Shown piece after piece: positions 16,493-25,496 of a stretch of 64,000 nt of DNA. This stretch comes from Chelatococcus sp. YT9 (GTDB lineage: Bacteria > Pseudomonadota > Alphaproteobacteria > Rhizobiales > Beijerinckiaceae). A program made the position numbers and the translations under genes. The stretch's first letter is position 1; each line of letters starts with the position of its first letter. Location of the stretch: assembly GCF_018398315.1 (NCBI RefSeq), contig NZ_JAHBRW010000002.1:170637-234636 (forward strand). Direction: 5' to 3'. The notes beneath the pieces are model-generated. The model searched no databases and had not been told where the DNA came from. It saw only the letters and a list, made by a program, of their open reading frames with translations.

Positions 16493-17344
16493 ATGCGCCT
16501 TGGCTTGGCCGAGATTGGCGGCGTGCGCGAGCTGGTTGCTCTTCGCGATGGCGTTCTCGTTCGCCCTGGTAGCGAGCTACCAACCGATCCGCTCAAGATC
16601 CTCACCGACACATCCCTCAGAGCAAGGGCCAGCACGGCGATCGCAAATGCGGCCGCCCTTGATCCCGCATCAGTGCGATTACTGCCCCCATTGGCTGAAT
16701 TCGGAAAGATCATTTGCGTGGGCCTGAACTACGCAGATCACGCGGCTGAGAGCCCCTATGATCGCCCCAAGTTTCCCGTGTTCTTCCTGCGCGTGGATAC
16801 GGGAATCATCGGCCCTAACGACCCGATCATACGTCCGTTGATTTCTGATCATCTCGACTTTGAAGCCGAAATGGCGATTGTTCTCGGGAGCGGCGGGCGA
16901 CGGATCCCTGAAGAACAAGCGCTTCGTCATGTCGCCGCCTATACGGTGTTCAACGATGGCTCGATCCGTGATTGGCAGTTCAAGGGACCGCAATGGACGT
17001 TGGGCAAGAACTTTGACAATACAGCTCCCATCGGCCCGTTCCTCGTTTCCTCCGATGAGGTACCATTGGGTGGAAAGGGCTTGCGAATTACCACCCGCCT
17101 CAACGGTGAAATCGTGCAGGACGCCAATACTGACGACCTTCTTTTCCCAATTCCCGAGCTGATCGCGCGCATATCAGAGGCGATGACTCTCAAACCAGGC
17201 GACATTATTGTCACCGGAACTCCGGCGGGCGTAGGTTTCGCCCGTAAACCGCCACTATTCATGAAAGCCGGAGACAACTGCGAAGTGGAAGTCGAGGGCA
17301 TTGGCAAGCTCGTCAATCCGATCGTCGATGAGGCCGCGCCGTGA
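16493..17344 (+). CDS. Fumarylacetoacetate hydrolase family protein
   Basis: Metal-dependent hydrolase, decarboxylase or tautomerase of 283 residues. The family core is clear: IICVGLNYADHAAES near residue 70, FFLRVDTGIIGPNDPI, the acidic metal site around DFEAEMAIVLG, and NDGSIRDWQ near residue 155, then the GxxLVTGTP-like block IIVTGTPAGVGFARKPPLFMK. The N-terminal 60 residues are the small domain seen in YcgM/MhpD-like members. It has GGGAGG before the ATG, is first in the operon, and overlaps the HyuA start by 4 bp (GTGA). It probably cleaves or decarboxylates the ring-opened product made by HyuAB. Confidence 0.88.
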   Translation: MRLGLAEIGGVRELVALRDGVLVRPGSELPTDPLKILTDTSLRARASTAIANAAALDPASVRLLPPLAEFGKIICVGLNYADHAAESPYDRPKFPVFFLRVDTGIIGPNDPIIRPLISDHLDFEAEMAIVLGSGGRRIPEEQALRHVAAYTVFNDGSIRDWQFKGPQWTLGKNFDNTAPIGPFLVSSDEVPLGGKGLRITTRLNGEIVQDANTDDLLFPIPELIARISEAMTLKPGDIIVTGTPAGVGFARKPPLFMKAGDNCEVEVEGIGKLVNPIVDEAAP

Positions 17345-19431
17345 GCACGAGGGAGCCAATTGGCATGGCTGCACGAGACCTGCGCATCGCTGCAGATGTC
17401 GGCGGCACTTTCACGGATGTGGCCGTTTTCGATGAAGCAACCGGCGCAATCCGTCTTGGCAAGACTCTGACGACACCGGCAAGTCTCATCGCCGGGATGA
17501 ACCGTGGTGTGGACAAAGCTGGCGCGCGCTTTTCCGATGCCGGTCTATTCCTCCACGGCACCACAGTCGCAATCAACGCGCTGCTCGAGCGCAAGGGTGC
17601 GCGCACCGCTCTCGTCACAACAAAAGGCTTCCGCGATATCTACGAGATTGGCCGCATCAACAGGCCGGAAGCTTACAATTTATTCTTTCGCAAGCACCGG
17701 CCGCTCGTCGAGCGCGCGTTGCGCATCGAGGTCGACGAGCGACTGGACGCTGCCGGTGAGGTGCTGCGGCCGCTCGACGACACCGAAATCGAACGCGTCG
17801 CCGCCGTGCTGCGGGATGAGAAGGTAGAGGCGGTGGCGATCCTTTTTCTGCATTCCTATCGCAACCCGGCTCACGAGATCCGTGCGCGTGATCTTCTCAG
17901 CGCGCTGCTACCGGGCGCATTCGTCACCGCCTCGCACGAGCTCTCTCAGGAATATCGGGAGTTCGAACGGTCCTCGACAGTCGCGGCGAATGCTTATGTC
18001 GGCCCCCGCGTTACACGTTACCTGGCGGAAGCCCAGGATGTACTGGAGAGCGTCGACTTCAACGGCAAGTTCCTCATTGTCCAATCCACCGGTGGCCTTT
18101 ATGACGCCGCGCAAGCCAGCCGCGAATGCATCCGCATGCTGGAATCAGGCCCTGCGGCTGGCGTTATCGGTACCCGCGAGCTCTGCGCCGAGATCGGCCT
18201 CAGCAACGTGATTGCCTTCGATATGGGCGGCACGACGGCCAAGGCCGGTGTCATCCTCGACGGCGTCGAACTGACGGCCAACCAGGTGATGGTCGGCGGT
18301 TATGCTGAAGGCCTGCCGATCCAGATCCCGATGATCGACATCGAGGAGGTCGGTACAGGCGGCGGCTCGATCGCCCGCGTGGCTCACGGCCAGATGCGGG
18401 TCGGGCCGGAAAGCGCAGGCGCCGTGCCCGGGCCGGTCTGTTACGGCGGTGGCGGTACGGAGCCAACGGTTACCGACGCCAATCTCCTGCTCGGACGACT
18501 ATCCCCGGATCTCTTCCTCGGCGGCGAAATGAAGCTCGACATCGCCGGGGCCAGCCAGGCGATGGAGGAGCGCGTGGCACGTCCGCTCGGCCTCACCACC
18601 GCAGAGGCGGCCGACGGCGTCATTCGCATCGCAGTCACCCAGATGGCGAATGTCGTCAAGCGCGTGACGACGGCACGCGGACTGGACGCGCGCGATTTCG
18701 CCATGGTCGCCTACGGCGGCGCGGGGCCGCTGCACGCGGTGTTCGTGGCGCGGGAGCTGCAAATTCCTCGTGTCATCATTCCGAACGCGCCAGGCCATTT
18801 CTCCGCTTACGGAATGCTGGTCAGCGACCTGCGTCGCGATTTCGTGCGCACGCTCTTCGCCCGGCTCGCGGAGGCTCCCTTTGATGTGTTCGATACCATT
18901 TTCACAGAAATGGAGCACCAGGGACGCGAGGAGATCGAGGCCGCGGCTCCGGGGAGGCTGGATATTCAGATCAAATATGCCGCCGACATGCGCTATGTCG
19001 GCCAGGAACATGCGGTGACCGTCGAAGTACCGGTGGCTGCCTTCGCGCAGCGGGATTCCGCCGCGATCAAGGCGGCGTTCGACGCGGTGCACGCCGTGCG
19101 CTACGGTTATTCCTCCCAGGACGAGCAGGCGGAGATTGTCAGCCTGCGGCTATCGGCTATCGGCACTATCACGAAGCCGTCGCTGGCTGCGGTGCCGACC
19201 GCAGAGCATGGGATCGATGCCGCGCTCATCGGGGTCCGGGTCGTTGACTTCGGCGCGCTCGGCGGCCGTCATGACACGCCAGTCTACGATCGCGCCCGGC
19301 TCGCTGCCGGTCATCGAATCCCCGGCCCGGCCCTGATCCAGGAATACGCCTCGACCACAGTCCTGCCGCCCGGCGACGTGGCTGAAGTCGACATGCGCGG
19401 CAATCTCGACGTCGCGGTGGAGGTGAGCTAA
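17341..19431 (+). CDS. hyuA: Hydantoinase/oxoprolinase subunit A (HyuA family)
   Basis: 696-residue ATP-dependent subunit of a hydantoinase/5-oxoprolinase-type enzyme, which phosphorylates an amide, lactam or ketone oxygen before hydrolysis or carboxylation. The N-terminal phosphate-binding motif is ADVGGTFTDVAVFD (about residues 17-30), the second actin-like motif is AFDMGGTTAKAG near residue 295, and GTGGGSIARV near 340 is also family-typical. The GTG at 17341 is coupled to the preceding stop; an ATG nine codons in is an alternative. It overlaps hyuB by one base. The substrate could be a hydantoin, oxoproline, caprolactam-like lactam or aryl ketone. Confidence 0.9.
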   Translation: MSTREPIGMAARDLRIAADVGGTFTDVAVFDEATGAIRLGKTLTTPASLIAGMNRGVDKAGARFSDAGLFLHGTTVAINALLERKGARTALVTTKGFRDIYEIGRINRPEAYNLFFRKHRPLVERALRIEVDERLDAAGEVLRPLDDTEIERVAAVLRDEKVEAVAILFLHSYRNPAHEIRARDLLSALLPGAFVTASHELSQEYREFERSSTVAANAYVGPRVTRYLAEAQDVLESVDFNGKFLIVQSTGGLYDAAQASRECIRMLESGPAAGVIGTRELCAEIGLSNVIAFDMGGTTAKAGVILDGVELTANQVMVGGYAEGLPIQIPMIDIEEVGTGGGSIARVAHGQMRVGPESAGAVPGPVCYGGGGTEPTVTDANLLLGRLSPDLFLGGEMKLDIAGASQAMEERVARPLGLTTAEAADGVIRIAVTQMANVVKRVTTARGLDARDFAMVAYGGAGPLHAVFVARELQIPRVIIPNAPGHFSAYGMLVSDLRRDFVRTLFARLAEAPFDVFDTIFTEMEHQGREEIEAAAPGRLDIQIKYAADMRYVGQEHAVTVEVPVAAFAQRDSAAIKAAFDAVHAVRYGYSSQDEQAEIVSLRLSAIGTITKPSLAAVPTAEHGIDAALIGVRVVDFGALGGRHDTPVYDRARLAAGHRIPGPALIQEYASTTVLPPGDVAEVDMRGNLDVAVEVS

Positions 19432-21323
19432 TGGACAAGATCTACAAAGGCCCCGATCCGGTCACTACCGAGATCATCCGCAACGGCTTCATCGCGGCGA
19501 CTGAAGAGATGAAGACCAACCTGATGCGGACGGCCTATAACATGATCATCTACGAGGCGCTCGACTTTACTGTCGGGCTCTTCGACCGACACGGAAACAC
19601 CGTGTCGATTGGTCTTGGCTTGCCAATGTTTATTCGCGGGATGAGTGAAACGATCAAGGCGAAGCTGGCGCATTTCGGTGCGGACGGCCTCCAGCCAGGA
19701 GACGTGCTCTTAACCAACGACGCCTATACGACCGGCAGCCATCTCAACCATATGACCTTCTCTGTGCCGATCTTCCATGATGGCAGGTTGATCGGCTTTT
19801 CGGCCTGCATGGCCCATTGGCAGGATATCGGGGGCACGCTCGATGGCATGACGACCGATATCTACTCCGAGGGACTACAAATGCCGATCGTCAAAGCTTG
19901 GCGGGCGGGCGTGCCGAATGAGGAGATTCTCTCGATCATCCGTATGAACGTACGCCTGCCGGAACGGGCTATGGGTGATCTAAAGGCCCAGGTCGCAGCC
20001 GTTCGCACAGGCGAGAAGCGGTTCCTGGAACTGATCGCGAAATATGGCGAGGCCGCCGTAGACGGTGCCATAGAATCGATCTTTGATCATGGCGAGGCAG
20101 TGGCGCGCGCCAGCGTCGCGCAGATCCCGGATGGCGTCTATGAAGCCGAAAGCTTCATGGACGACGACGGTATCGAAGCCGGCCGGCGGATCCCCATCCG
20201 CGTTAAGGTGACGGTCACGGGCGATGAACTGACCATCGACTTGACGGACGTCGGCGCTCAGGTGCGCGGCTTCTACAACTCCGGCGAAACCGCGGGGCGT
20301 TCCGCCGCCCAGGTTGCCTTCAAATGCCTGACCTCCGGGCTTGAACTCCCAGTCAATGACGGCGCATTCCGCAATCTCAGCATCGTGCTGCCGCCCGGTC
20401 GGGTCGTCTCAGCGGAGCGCCCCGCCCCGATGCGCTGGTGGATGACCTATCCCATGACCGTGGTCGATACGATCTTCAAGGCTCTTGCGCCGGCGATCCC
20501 CACCCGGGTGATTGCCGGACATCATGCCGACCTCGTGATCGCTTCCATCAACGGCCGGCAACCCCTTGATCAAAAGCTCTATCTTTACCTCGGCGGACTG
20601 ATCGGCGGCGGCTGGGGCGCGAAGATGGGCGAGGACGGCATGAGCGCCACCGTCGCGATTAACGATGGCGACACGCATAACGGCCCTTCGGAACAGGTGG
20701 AGGCGAAGTATCCACTGATCGTGGAGCGCTATGCCTTGCGCGAGGACTCTGGCGGTGCCGGCAAGTATCGCGGTGGCCTCGGAACCGAGCAGGTCGTGCG
20801 CGCGCGCCACGACATCATGTTCAATGCCCAGATCGACCGAGTCGACTGCCGACCCTGGGGCCTGTTCGGTGGTTTGTCGGCACTCGGCAACGAGGTGCGC
20901 CTTGAACGTGACGGCACGGAAGAGCGCTTTCCGACTGGAAAGGTACTCTCGCAGAAGCTCTCAGCGGGTGATGTCTACACGGTATGCTCCGGCGGCGGGG
21001 GAGGCTTCGGCTCACCCCTTGAACGCAACCTCGCAGACCTCGAGAATGACCTCCGGCAAGGCTATGTCTCGCGAAAGGCAGCGTCTGAATTCTACGGCGC
21101 GGCCTTCGACAAAGACGGGCGCATCGACCGCGACGCGACCGCGCTCCGGCGGATTGACATGCGGCGGCGGGGGTTGCCGAAGGATCGGCCCTTTGCAACG
21201 GAGGATCATTCCGACTGGGGTGGCTGTCCCTATTGCGACAGGATGCTGTGGCCGCATCCGGAAGCCGAGCAGATGGCAAGGGAAGCGGCCGCCAACGGAT
21301 TGAGCCGGTGGCGTTGCTGCTAG
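19431..21323 (+). CDS. hyuB: Hydantoinase/oxoprolinase subunit B (HyuB family)
   Basis: Partner hydrolytic subunit, 630 residues, forming a complex with HyuA. Family blocks are visible from the start (DPVTTEIIRNGFIAATEEM), in DVLLTNDAYTTGSHLNHM near residue 100, in NSGETAGRSAAQVAFKCL, and in the glycine-rich GGGGGFGSPLERN near 525. The extreme C-terminus holds CPYC and a terminal CC, a possible metal knuckle. The ATG overlaps the HyuA stop by one base, so a fixed subunit ratio is likely. The next gene, an IclR regulator, follows after 110 bp. Confidence 0.9.
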   Translation: MDKIYKGPDPVTTEIIRNGFIAATEEMKTNLMRTAYNMIIYEALDFTVGLFDRHGNTVSIGLGLPMFIRGMSETIKAKLAHFGADGLQPGDVLLTNDAYTTGSHLNHMTFSVPIFHDGRLIGFSACMAHWQDIGGTLDGMTTDIYSEGLQMPIVKAWRAGVPNEEILSIIRMNVRLPERAMGDLKAQVAAVRTGEKRFLELIAKYGEAAVDGAIESIFDHGEAVARASVAQIPDGVYEAESFMDDDGIEAGRRIPIRVKVTVTGDELTIDLTDVGAQVRGFYNSGETAGRSAAQVAFKCLTSGLELPVNDGAFRNLSIVLPPGRVVSAERPAPMRWWMTYPMTVVDTIFKALAPAIPTRVIAGHHADLVIASINGRQPLDQKLYLYLGGLIGGGWGAKMGEDGMSATVAINDGDTHNGPSEQVEAKYPLIVERYALREDSGGAGKYRGGLGTEQVVRARHDIMFNAQIDRVDCRPWGLFGGLSALGNEVRLERDGTEERFPTGKVLSQKLSAGDVYTVCSGGGGGFGSPLERNLADLENDLRQGYVSRKAASEFYGAAFDKDGRIDRDATALRRIDMRRRGLPKDRPFATEDHSDWGGCPYCDRMLWPHPEAEQMAREAAANGLSRWRCC

Positions 21324-21433
21324 GGCAATTCCGGCCCGGAGGTTATCATTCGATGCACTTCGGGCGGAGAGGGTTGCTCGTTGATTTTGAGAGGGGCAGG
21401 TCCGCAACAATCGGACTTGGTCTGGGCGGAGAC

Positions 21434-22300
21434 ATGTGGATGCGAAGTGTTGGTGCAGGTGAGCGGCGGACAGTAGAGCGATCTGGCGAGGACACGATTC
21501 TCGCGGTGGAGCGCGCTCTCGATCTGATTGAGCACTTGTCCAGCGCGGCCGATGGCATGAGCCTCGCCGAGATTTCGCGCGAGCTCCTCGTCAACAAGGC
21601 GATTGCCGTGCGGCTGCTCGATACGCTCGAACACGCTGGCTATATCTGGCGCGACGATCGCGTGCAGCGTTACTACTTGACTTACCGGGTCAGCAACATC
21701 GGCTTGCGCCATCTTCAGACAAGTAGGTTACTCGATCAGTGCGCCGCCGTGTTGAAGACGTTGGCTGAAGACAGTGGTGAACTCGTCCGTCTCGCGGTGG
21801 TCGAGCCGGGAGGAGAGAAGTTGACCTGGGTGCATCTGGTTTCCGGCACCAAGAGAACACTCCAGATCGACCCAAACTATTCACTTGAGATCAGCCTCCA
21901 CACCCATGCAATCGCCAAGGCCTGGCTGTCGACCATGCCGATCGAGCGCGCGATGGGGCTGATAGAGGCACAGGGAATCGAGGCGCGCACATTGCACAGC
22001 AAGACCGCCCCAGAGGCGATCCGCGAAGATCTGGAACAGGCGGCGCAGCGGGGCTTCGCCGGTTCGTTCGAGGAAAACGAGATCGGCATCAGCGCGATCG
22101 CCGCACCGATCTGGGCCGATACGCTTCAGGGTGGACGTGAGTGCGTGGGTGCCGTCAGCCTCGCCGCTCCGACCAATCGGACGACGCGCGCTGATCTGGA
22201 AGCATGGGGTCCGGCGCTTGTCCGCACCACCGAGCAGCTCGGCCGAATCTGGCCGTTGGAAGCTCGCGCCCGATCCGGACCCTTTCCACATCGCACCTGA
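21434..22300 (+). CDS. IclR family transcriptional regulator
   Basis: 288-residue regulator. A winged helix near residues 20-80 (ILAVERALDLIEHLS, MSLAEISRELLVNKAIAVRLLDTLEHAGYI) precedes an IclR effector domain with LRLAVVEPGG-like start and a GISAIAAPIW motif near residue 218, where small acid ligands bind. The start ATG at 21434 is chosen because GGGCGGAG precedes it and the sequence upstream in this frame overlaps HyuB. It lies inside the catabolic gene run, between HyuB and the lyase, and most likely controls the unit in response to the substrate or an acid intermediate. Confidence 0.9.
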   Translation: MWMRSVGAGERRTVERSGEDTILAVERALDLIEHLSSAADGMSLAEISRELLVNKAIAVRLLDTLEHAGYIWRDDRVQRYYLTYRVSNIGLRHLQTSRLLDQCAAVLKTLAEDSGELVRLAVVEPGGEKLTWVHLVSGTKRTLQIDPNYSLEISLHTHAIAKAWLSTMPIERAMGLIEAQGIEARTLHSKTAPEAIREDLEQAAQRGFAGSFEENEIGISAIAAPIWADTLQGGRECVGAVSLAAPTNRTTRADLEAWGPALVRTTEQLGRIWPLEARARSGPFPHRT

Positions 22301-22314
22301 GGAGGATGGACAGA

Positions 22315-23271
22315 ATGCCGCGTTTTGCGAACGACCTGCCAACCGGCGTCATCCCCGCCGTCTTGCTCCCCTTCCATGACGACCTGTCAATCGATGAGGC
22401 GAGTTTCAAGGCGCATCTTCGCGACGTCGCGGCGGTCGAGGGCGTGTCGGCCATCACCTTGAACGCCCATTCGACCGAGGTGGCCTCTTGCAGCGCGGAT
22501 GAACAGCGCCGCGTCATGGAGATCGGCGCGGACACAGTGGGCGACCGTCTTCCCATCGTCCATGGCATATGGGCGGATGGCAGCCTCGAGGCCGCGGCTA
22601 TAGCCCGCCGCGCAACCTCTGGCGGGGCCGCTGCCCTGCTCGTTTTCCCGCCCGCTCCGTTCACGCTCGGCCAAACCACCGAGATGGCCCTCACCCATTT
22701 CCGCCGCATCGCCGACGCAAGCGACCTGCCGCTGATCGCCTTCCAGTATCCGCGGGCGACCGGCCAGGGCTACCCGCTCGAGACGTTGCACAGGCTTGCG
22801 GATGAGATCCCGACCTTGCGCGCCATCAAGGACTGGACGCCGGTCGTGCAGCAGCATGAGGAAACGATCCGCGCGCTCCAGGGCCGGAGCCGCCCCGTCA
22901 ATGTCCTGTCGACTAACAGCGCCTGGCTCCTGTCATCGCTTGTGCTTGGCTGCAACGGCTTGCTTTCTGGCTCTGGTAGCGTGATCGCCGACTTCCAGGC
23001 GCAGTTGTTCCGCGCCGTACAAGCCAACGATCTCGTTGAGGCACGCCGCCTCAACGACCGGATCCACCCTCTTGCGCGTGTCTTCTACGCTGATCCGTTC
23101 GTCGATATGCACAATCGCATGAAGGAGGCGCTCGTGATGCTTGGCAAACTGCCGCGGGCCATTGTCCGACCGCCGCTTGTCAAGCTTTCCGCAGCCGAGA
23201 TTGCCCGCATTCGCAAGGCACTGGTCGAGGCTGATCTGCTGTCGGGGACGCGGGAGGGCCGCGCCGCCTGA
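22315..23271 (+). CDS. Dihydrodipicolinate synthase/N-acetylneuraminate lyase family protein
   Basis: Class I aldolase of 318 residues that forms a Schiff base with a pyruvate-like keto acid. The Schiff-base Lys is in LRAIKDWTP near residue 170, the Tyr of the proton relay is in FQYPRATGQG near residue 144, and the N-terminal TGVIPAVLLPFHDDLSID is typical. The ATG at 22315 has GAGGAGG at proper distance; the ATG at 22306 abuts that site and is rejected. It lies 14 bp after the IclR gene. A true lysine-biosynthesis DapA is unlikely in this context; cleavage or dehydration of a pathway keto acid fits better. Confidence 0.87.
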   Translation: MPRFANDLPTGVIPAVLLPFHDDLSIDEASFKAHLRDVAAVEGVSAITLNAHSTEVASCSADEQRRVMEIGADTVGDRLPIVHGIWADGSLEAAAIARRATSGGAAALLVFPPAPFTLGQTTEMALTHFRRIADASDLPLIAFQYPRATGQGYPLETLHRLADEIPTLRAIKDWTPVVQQHEETIRALQGRSRPVNVLSTNSAWLLSSLVLGCNGLLSGSGSVIADFQAQLFRAVQANDLVEARRLNDRIHPLARVFYADPFVDMHNRMKEALVMLGKLPRAIVRPPLVKLSAAEIARIRKALVEADLLSGTREGRAA

Positions 23272-23329
23272 AACTGGGCTTCAACCGGCGACCGGCCGAC
23301 AGAGCACGGCGCCATAAGGGGAGAAACAT

Positions 23330-24517
23330 ATGAGCATATTTCTAAGAACAGTGGCCTGCGCGTTGCTCGTGGGTGTGGTGCCGGCGGTCTCCGAGGCCCA
23401 GGAGAAGCCACCCGTGAAAATCGGCTTTGTGACCGAATTGACGGGTCCATGGTCGTTCTTTGGCACGAGTTGCGTCGCCGGGCTCAAACTTGCCGAACAA
23501 AAAATAAATCCTCCCGGCAAGCGACGCATCGAATTCATCGTAACGGACAACCAGACCAACCCGGCACAAGCGGTCGCCGCGTCACGTTCCCTTGATGTAC
23601 AGGACAAGGTCTTAGCCTTGTCGGGACCGACGAGCTCCGACACCGGCCTAGCCCAATACGGTTATGCCGAGCAGAACAAGGTGCCCTTCGTGGTGCCGGT
23701 GGCCGCATTCCCGCAACTCACCAAGCCAGGCACGCGCTATACCTTCCGGCTGGAGCCGAACGCCGCCGGCTGGGGCTACGCGATCGCCAAATTCGTGGAA
23801 CAGCGCAAGCCTGGCGCGAAGATCGCGTTGATCTACTCAGATTATGCCTTGATGCGTGCCATTACGGCGGGGCTAAAGTATCAGGCGCCTTTGTCCAAGC
23901 TCAATATCGTGGCGGACATCGTCTTTCCGCAAGGCGCCAATGACGCTACCGTGCAGGCCGCGCAGGTCTTGGCCGCCCAGCCGGATTATGTATTCGTCTC
24001 GGGCGCCGGTGGTTTTGACAACACGATCACCAACCAGCTTCTCGACCTCGGCATCAAGCCGGAGCAGATCATTCATCCTTTCGGTATCACAACTCAAGTC
24101 ATGAACTGGGGTAAGCGTTCGGTAGGCTCATTCTATGGAACCTTCTTTGACTCGAACCTTGATAACCTGACACCCGAGGGCAAAAGCTTTGTCGAGCAAT
24201 TTACAGCTCAGAACGGGCGGCCGCCGTCCTATGGCGAAAATTTCTGTTATGTGACGGCGCATGTCATCCGCGAGGCCCTCGACAAAAACCCGGAAGCCGC
24301 AGACGATCGTGAGAAGTTTCGCGACGCCATGTCAGCTCTGAAGACCAAAGAAACAACGTCGGGCATTCCGATCGAGTTCGATAAGAACGGAGCGCGCAAG
24401 GAGTATATTTACTTCATGCAAATTCAGGATATCGCCGAGAAAGGCTACAAGGCGAAGCAAGAATTCTACACTGAATGGGACCCTGAAGTCATCCCTGTCT
24501 ATACGCTTGTGAAGTGA
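23330..24517 (+). CDS. Branched-chain amino acid type ABC binding protein (LivJ-like)
   Basis: Periplasmic type-I binding protein, 395 residues, with a Sec signal peptide (cleavage about residue 23, SEA-Q). The mature start VKIGFVTELTGPWSFFGTSCVAG and the ILEFIVTDNQTNP-like block (RRIEFIVTDNQTNP) are standard for LivJ/aromatic-acid-binding relatives. It belongs with the four genes that follow. GGGGAG precedes the ATG. A strong GC hairpin lies just after the stop. Relatives in hydantoinase loci carry amides, aromatic acids or amino-acid derivatives, so this probably delivers the substrate of HyuAB. Confidence 0.88.
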   Translation: MSIFLRTVACALLVGVVPAVSEAQEKPPVKIGFVTELTGPWSFFGTSCVAGLKLAEQKINPPGKRRIEFIVTDNQTNPAQAVAASRSLDVQDKVLALSGPTSSDTGLAQYGYAEQNKVPFVVPVAAFPQLTKPGTRYTFRLEPNAAGWGYAIAKFVEQRKPGAKIALIYSDYALMRAITAGLKYQAPLSKLNIVADIVFPQGANDATVQAAQVLAAQPDYVFVSGAGGFDNTITNQLLDLGIKPEQIIHPFGITTQVMNWGKRSVGSFYGTFFDSNLDNLTPEGKSFVEQFTAQNGRPPSYGENFCYVTAHVIREALDKNPEAADDREKFRDAMSALKTKETTSGIPIEFDKNGARKEYIYFMQIQDIAEKGYKAKQEFYTEWDPEVIPVYTLVK

Positions 24518-24522
24518 TCGCA

Positions 24523-24546
24523 GCGCCACCGGCCAGCCGGTGGCGC
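24523..24546 (+). promoter_or_regulatory. Intercistronic stem-loop after the LivJ-like gene
   Basis: A perfect 11-bp inverted repeat (GCGCCACCGGC / GCCGGTGGCGC) with a 2-base gap begins 6 bp after the binding-protein stop. No T-tract follows. It is placed like the stem-loop at 2287 and probably stabilises the binding-protein message relative to the permease message. Confidence 0.7.
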
Positions 24547-24614
24547 CCACTTGAAGCTTGACGTAGCGGCATTTCCAGTTCGGCCGCTCATCATGGAACG
24601 AGTTGGATGGGGCG

Positions 24615-25496
24615 ATGTCTAATGCAAATCTGATCATTCTTTTTTCGACGCTGTCCACAGGGCTGATCCTCGGCGCGATCTTCGCGCTTGTCGCGGCTGG
24701 GGTGACGATCGTCTACGGCAGCATCTGGATGCCGAATGCCGCCAATGGTCAGTTTTTTGTCCTTGCGGCGCTGTTTGGCTGGACGATGACGGTCGGCTGG
24801 GGCCTTAATCCGTGGATCGCCGCCCTTCTTGTCATTGGCGTGTCGGTCCCGCTCTCCTATATTTTGGAAATACTGCTTATCCGCCGCTTCTACGATGTGC
24901 CGAACCGAAACATCTCCTACTTCGTTTTGAGCCTCGGCATCACGCAGATCCTGGCGGGCATCTACGCCATTACCTACGGGCGCTGGAGCGACCAGTTCCA
25001 GCTTCCTCCACTTGTCAACGGCATTACCTTGATCGGCCCGTTCCCTATCGCCAATAACAGGCTCATGGTGCTTGCGATCGCAATAGCGCTCCTGGCCGCG
25101 CTGTTCATCCTGCTGCGATACCACCGCTATGGCCGGGCCCTGCGCGCCGTTTTCCAGAACAGGGATGCCGCAACGCTGCGCGGCGTCAACGTTAAGGCCA
25201 TTTATAGCCTCTCCTTCATCCTCGGCAATGCGGTGATCTTCGCCGGTGGCGTGTTGTTCGCACTCGCCTATTCTTTCGATCTTACCGTCGCCTGGACAAT
25301 GGCGATCACGGCCTTTGCTATCATGATCATCGGGGGCCCGGGCTCGGTGTTGGGTGCCCTCGTCGTCGGCATGGTCTTCGGCTTCACCCAGGCTATCGTC
25401 TCCATCTTCGCAAGCCCCACCATCGCCGCTTTCTCCTATCTCGGCGCGATGCTGCTGATCCTGCTCTTCAAGCCCTCGGGGGTTTTCGCACGATGA
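24615..25496 (+). CDS. Branched-chain amino acid type ABC permease (LivH-like)
   Basis: Inner-membrane permease of 293 residues with about eight hydrophobic segments, starting with LIILFSTLSTGLILGAIFALVAAGVTIVYG, a LivH hallmark. The later segment ALRAVFQNRDAATLRGVNV is the cytoplasmic loop that contacts the ATPase. The ATG at 24615 is preferred to an upstream TTG because GATGGGG lies just before it. A 4-bp overlap joins it to the LivM-like gene. The gap of 97 bp after the binding-protein gene holds the stem-loop and no gene. Confidence 0.88.
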   Translation: MSNANLIILFSTLSTGLILGAIFALVAAGVTIVYGSIWMPNAANGQFFVLAALFGWTMTVGWGLNPWIAALLVIGVSVPLSYILEILLIRRFYDVPNRNISYFVLSLGITQILAGIYAITYGRWSDQFQLPPLVNGITLIGPFPIANNRLMVLAIAIALLAALFILLRYHRYGRALRAVFQNRDAATLRGVNVKAIYSLSFILGNAVIFAGGVLFALAYSFDLTVAWTMAITAFAIMIIGGPGSVLGALVVGMVFGFTQAIVSIFASPTIAAFSYLGAMLLILLFKPSGVFAR

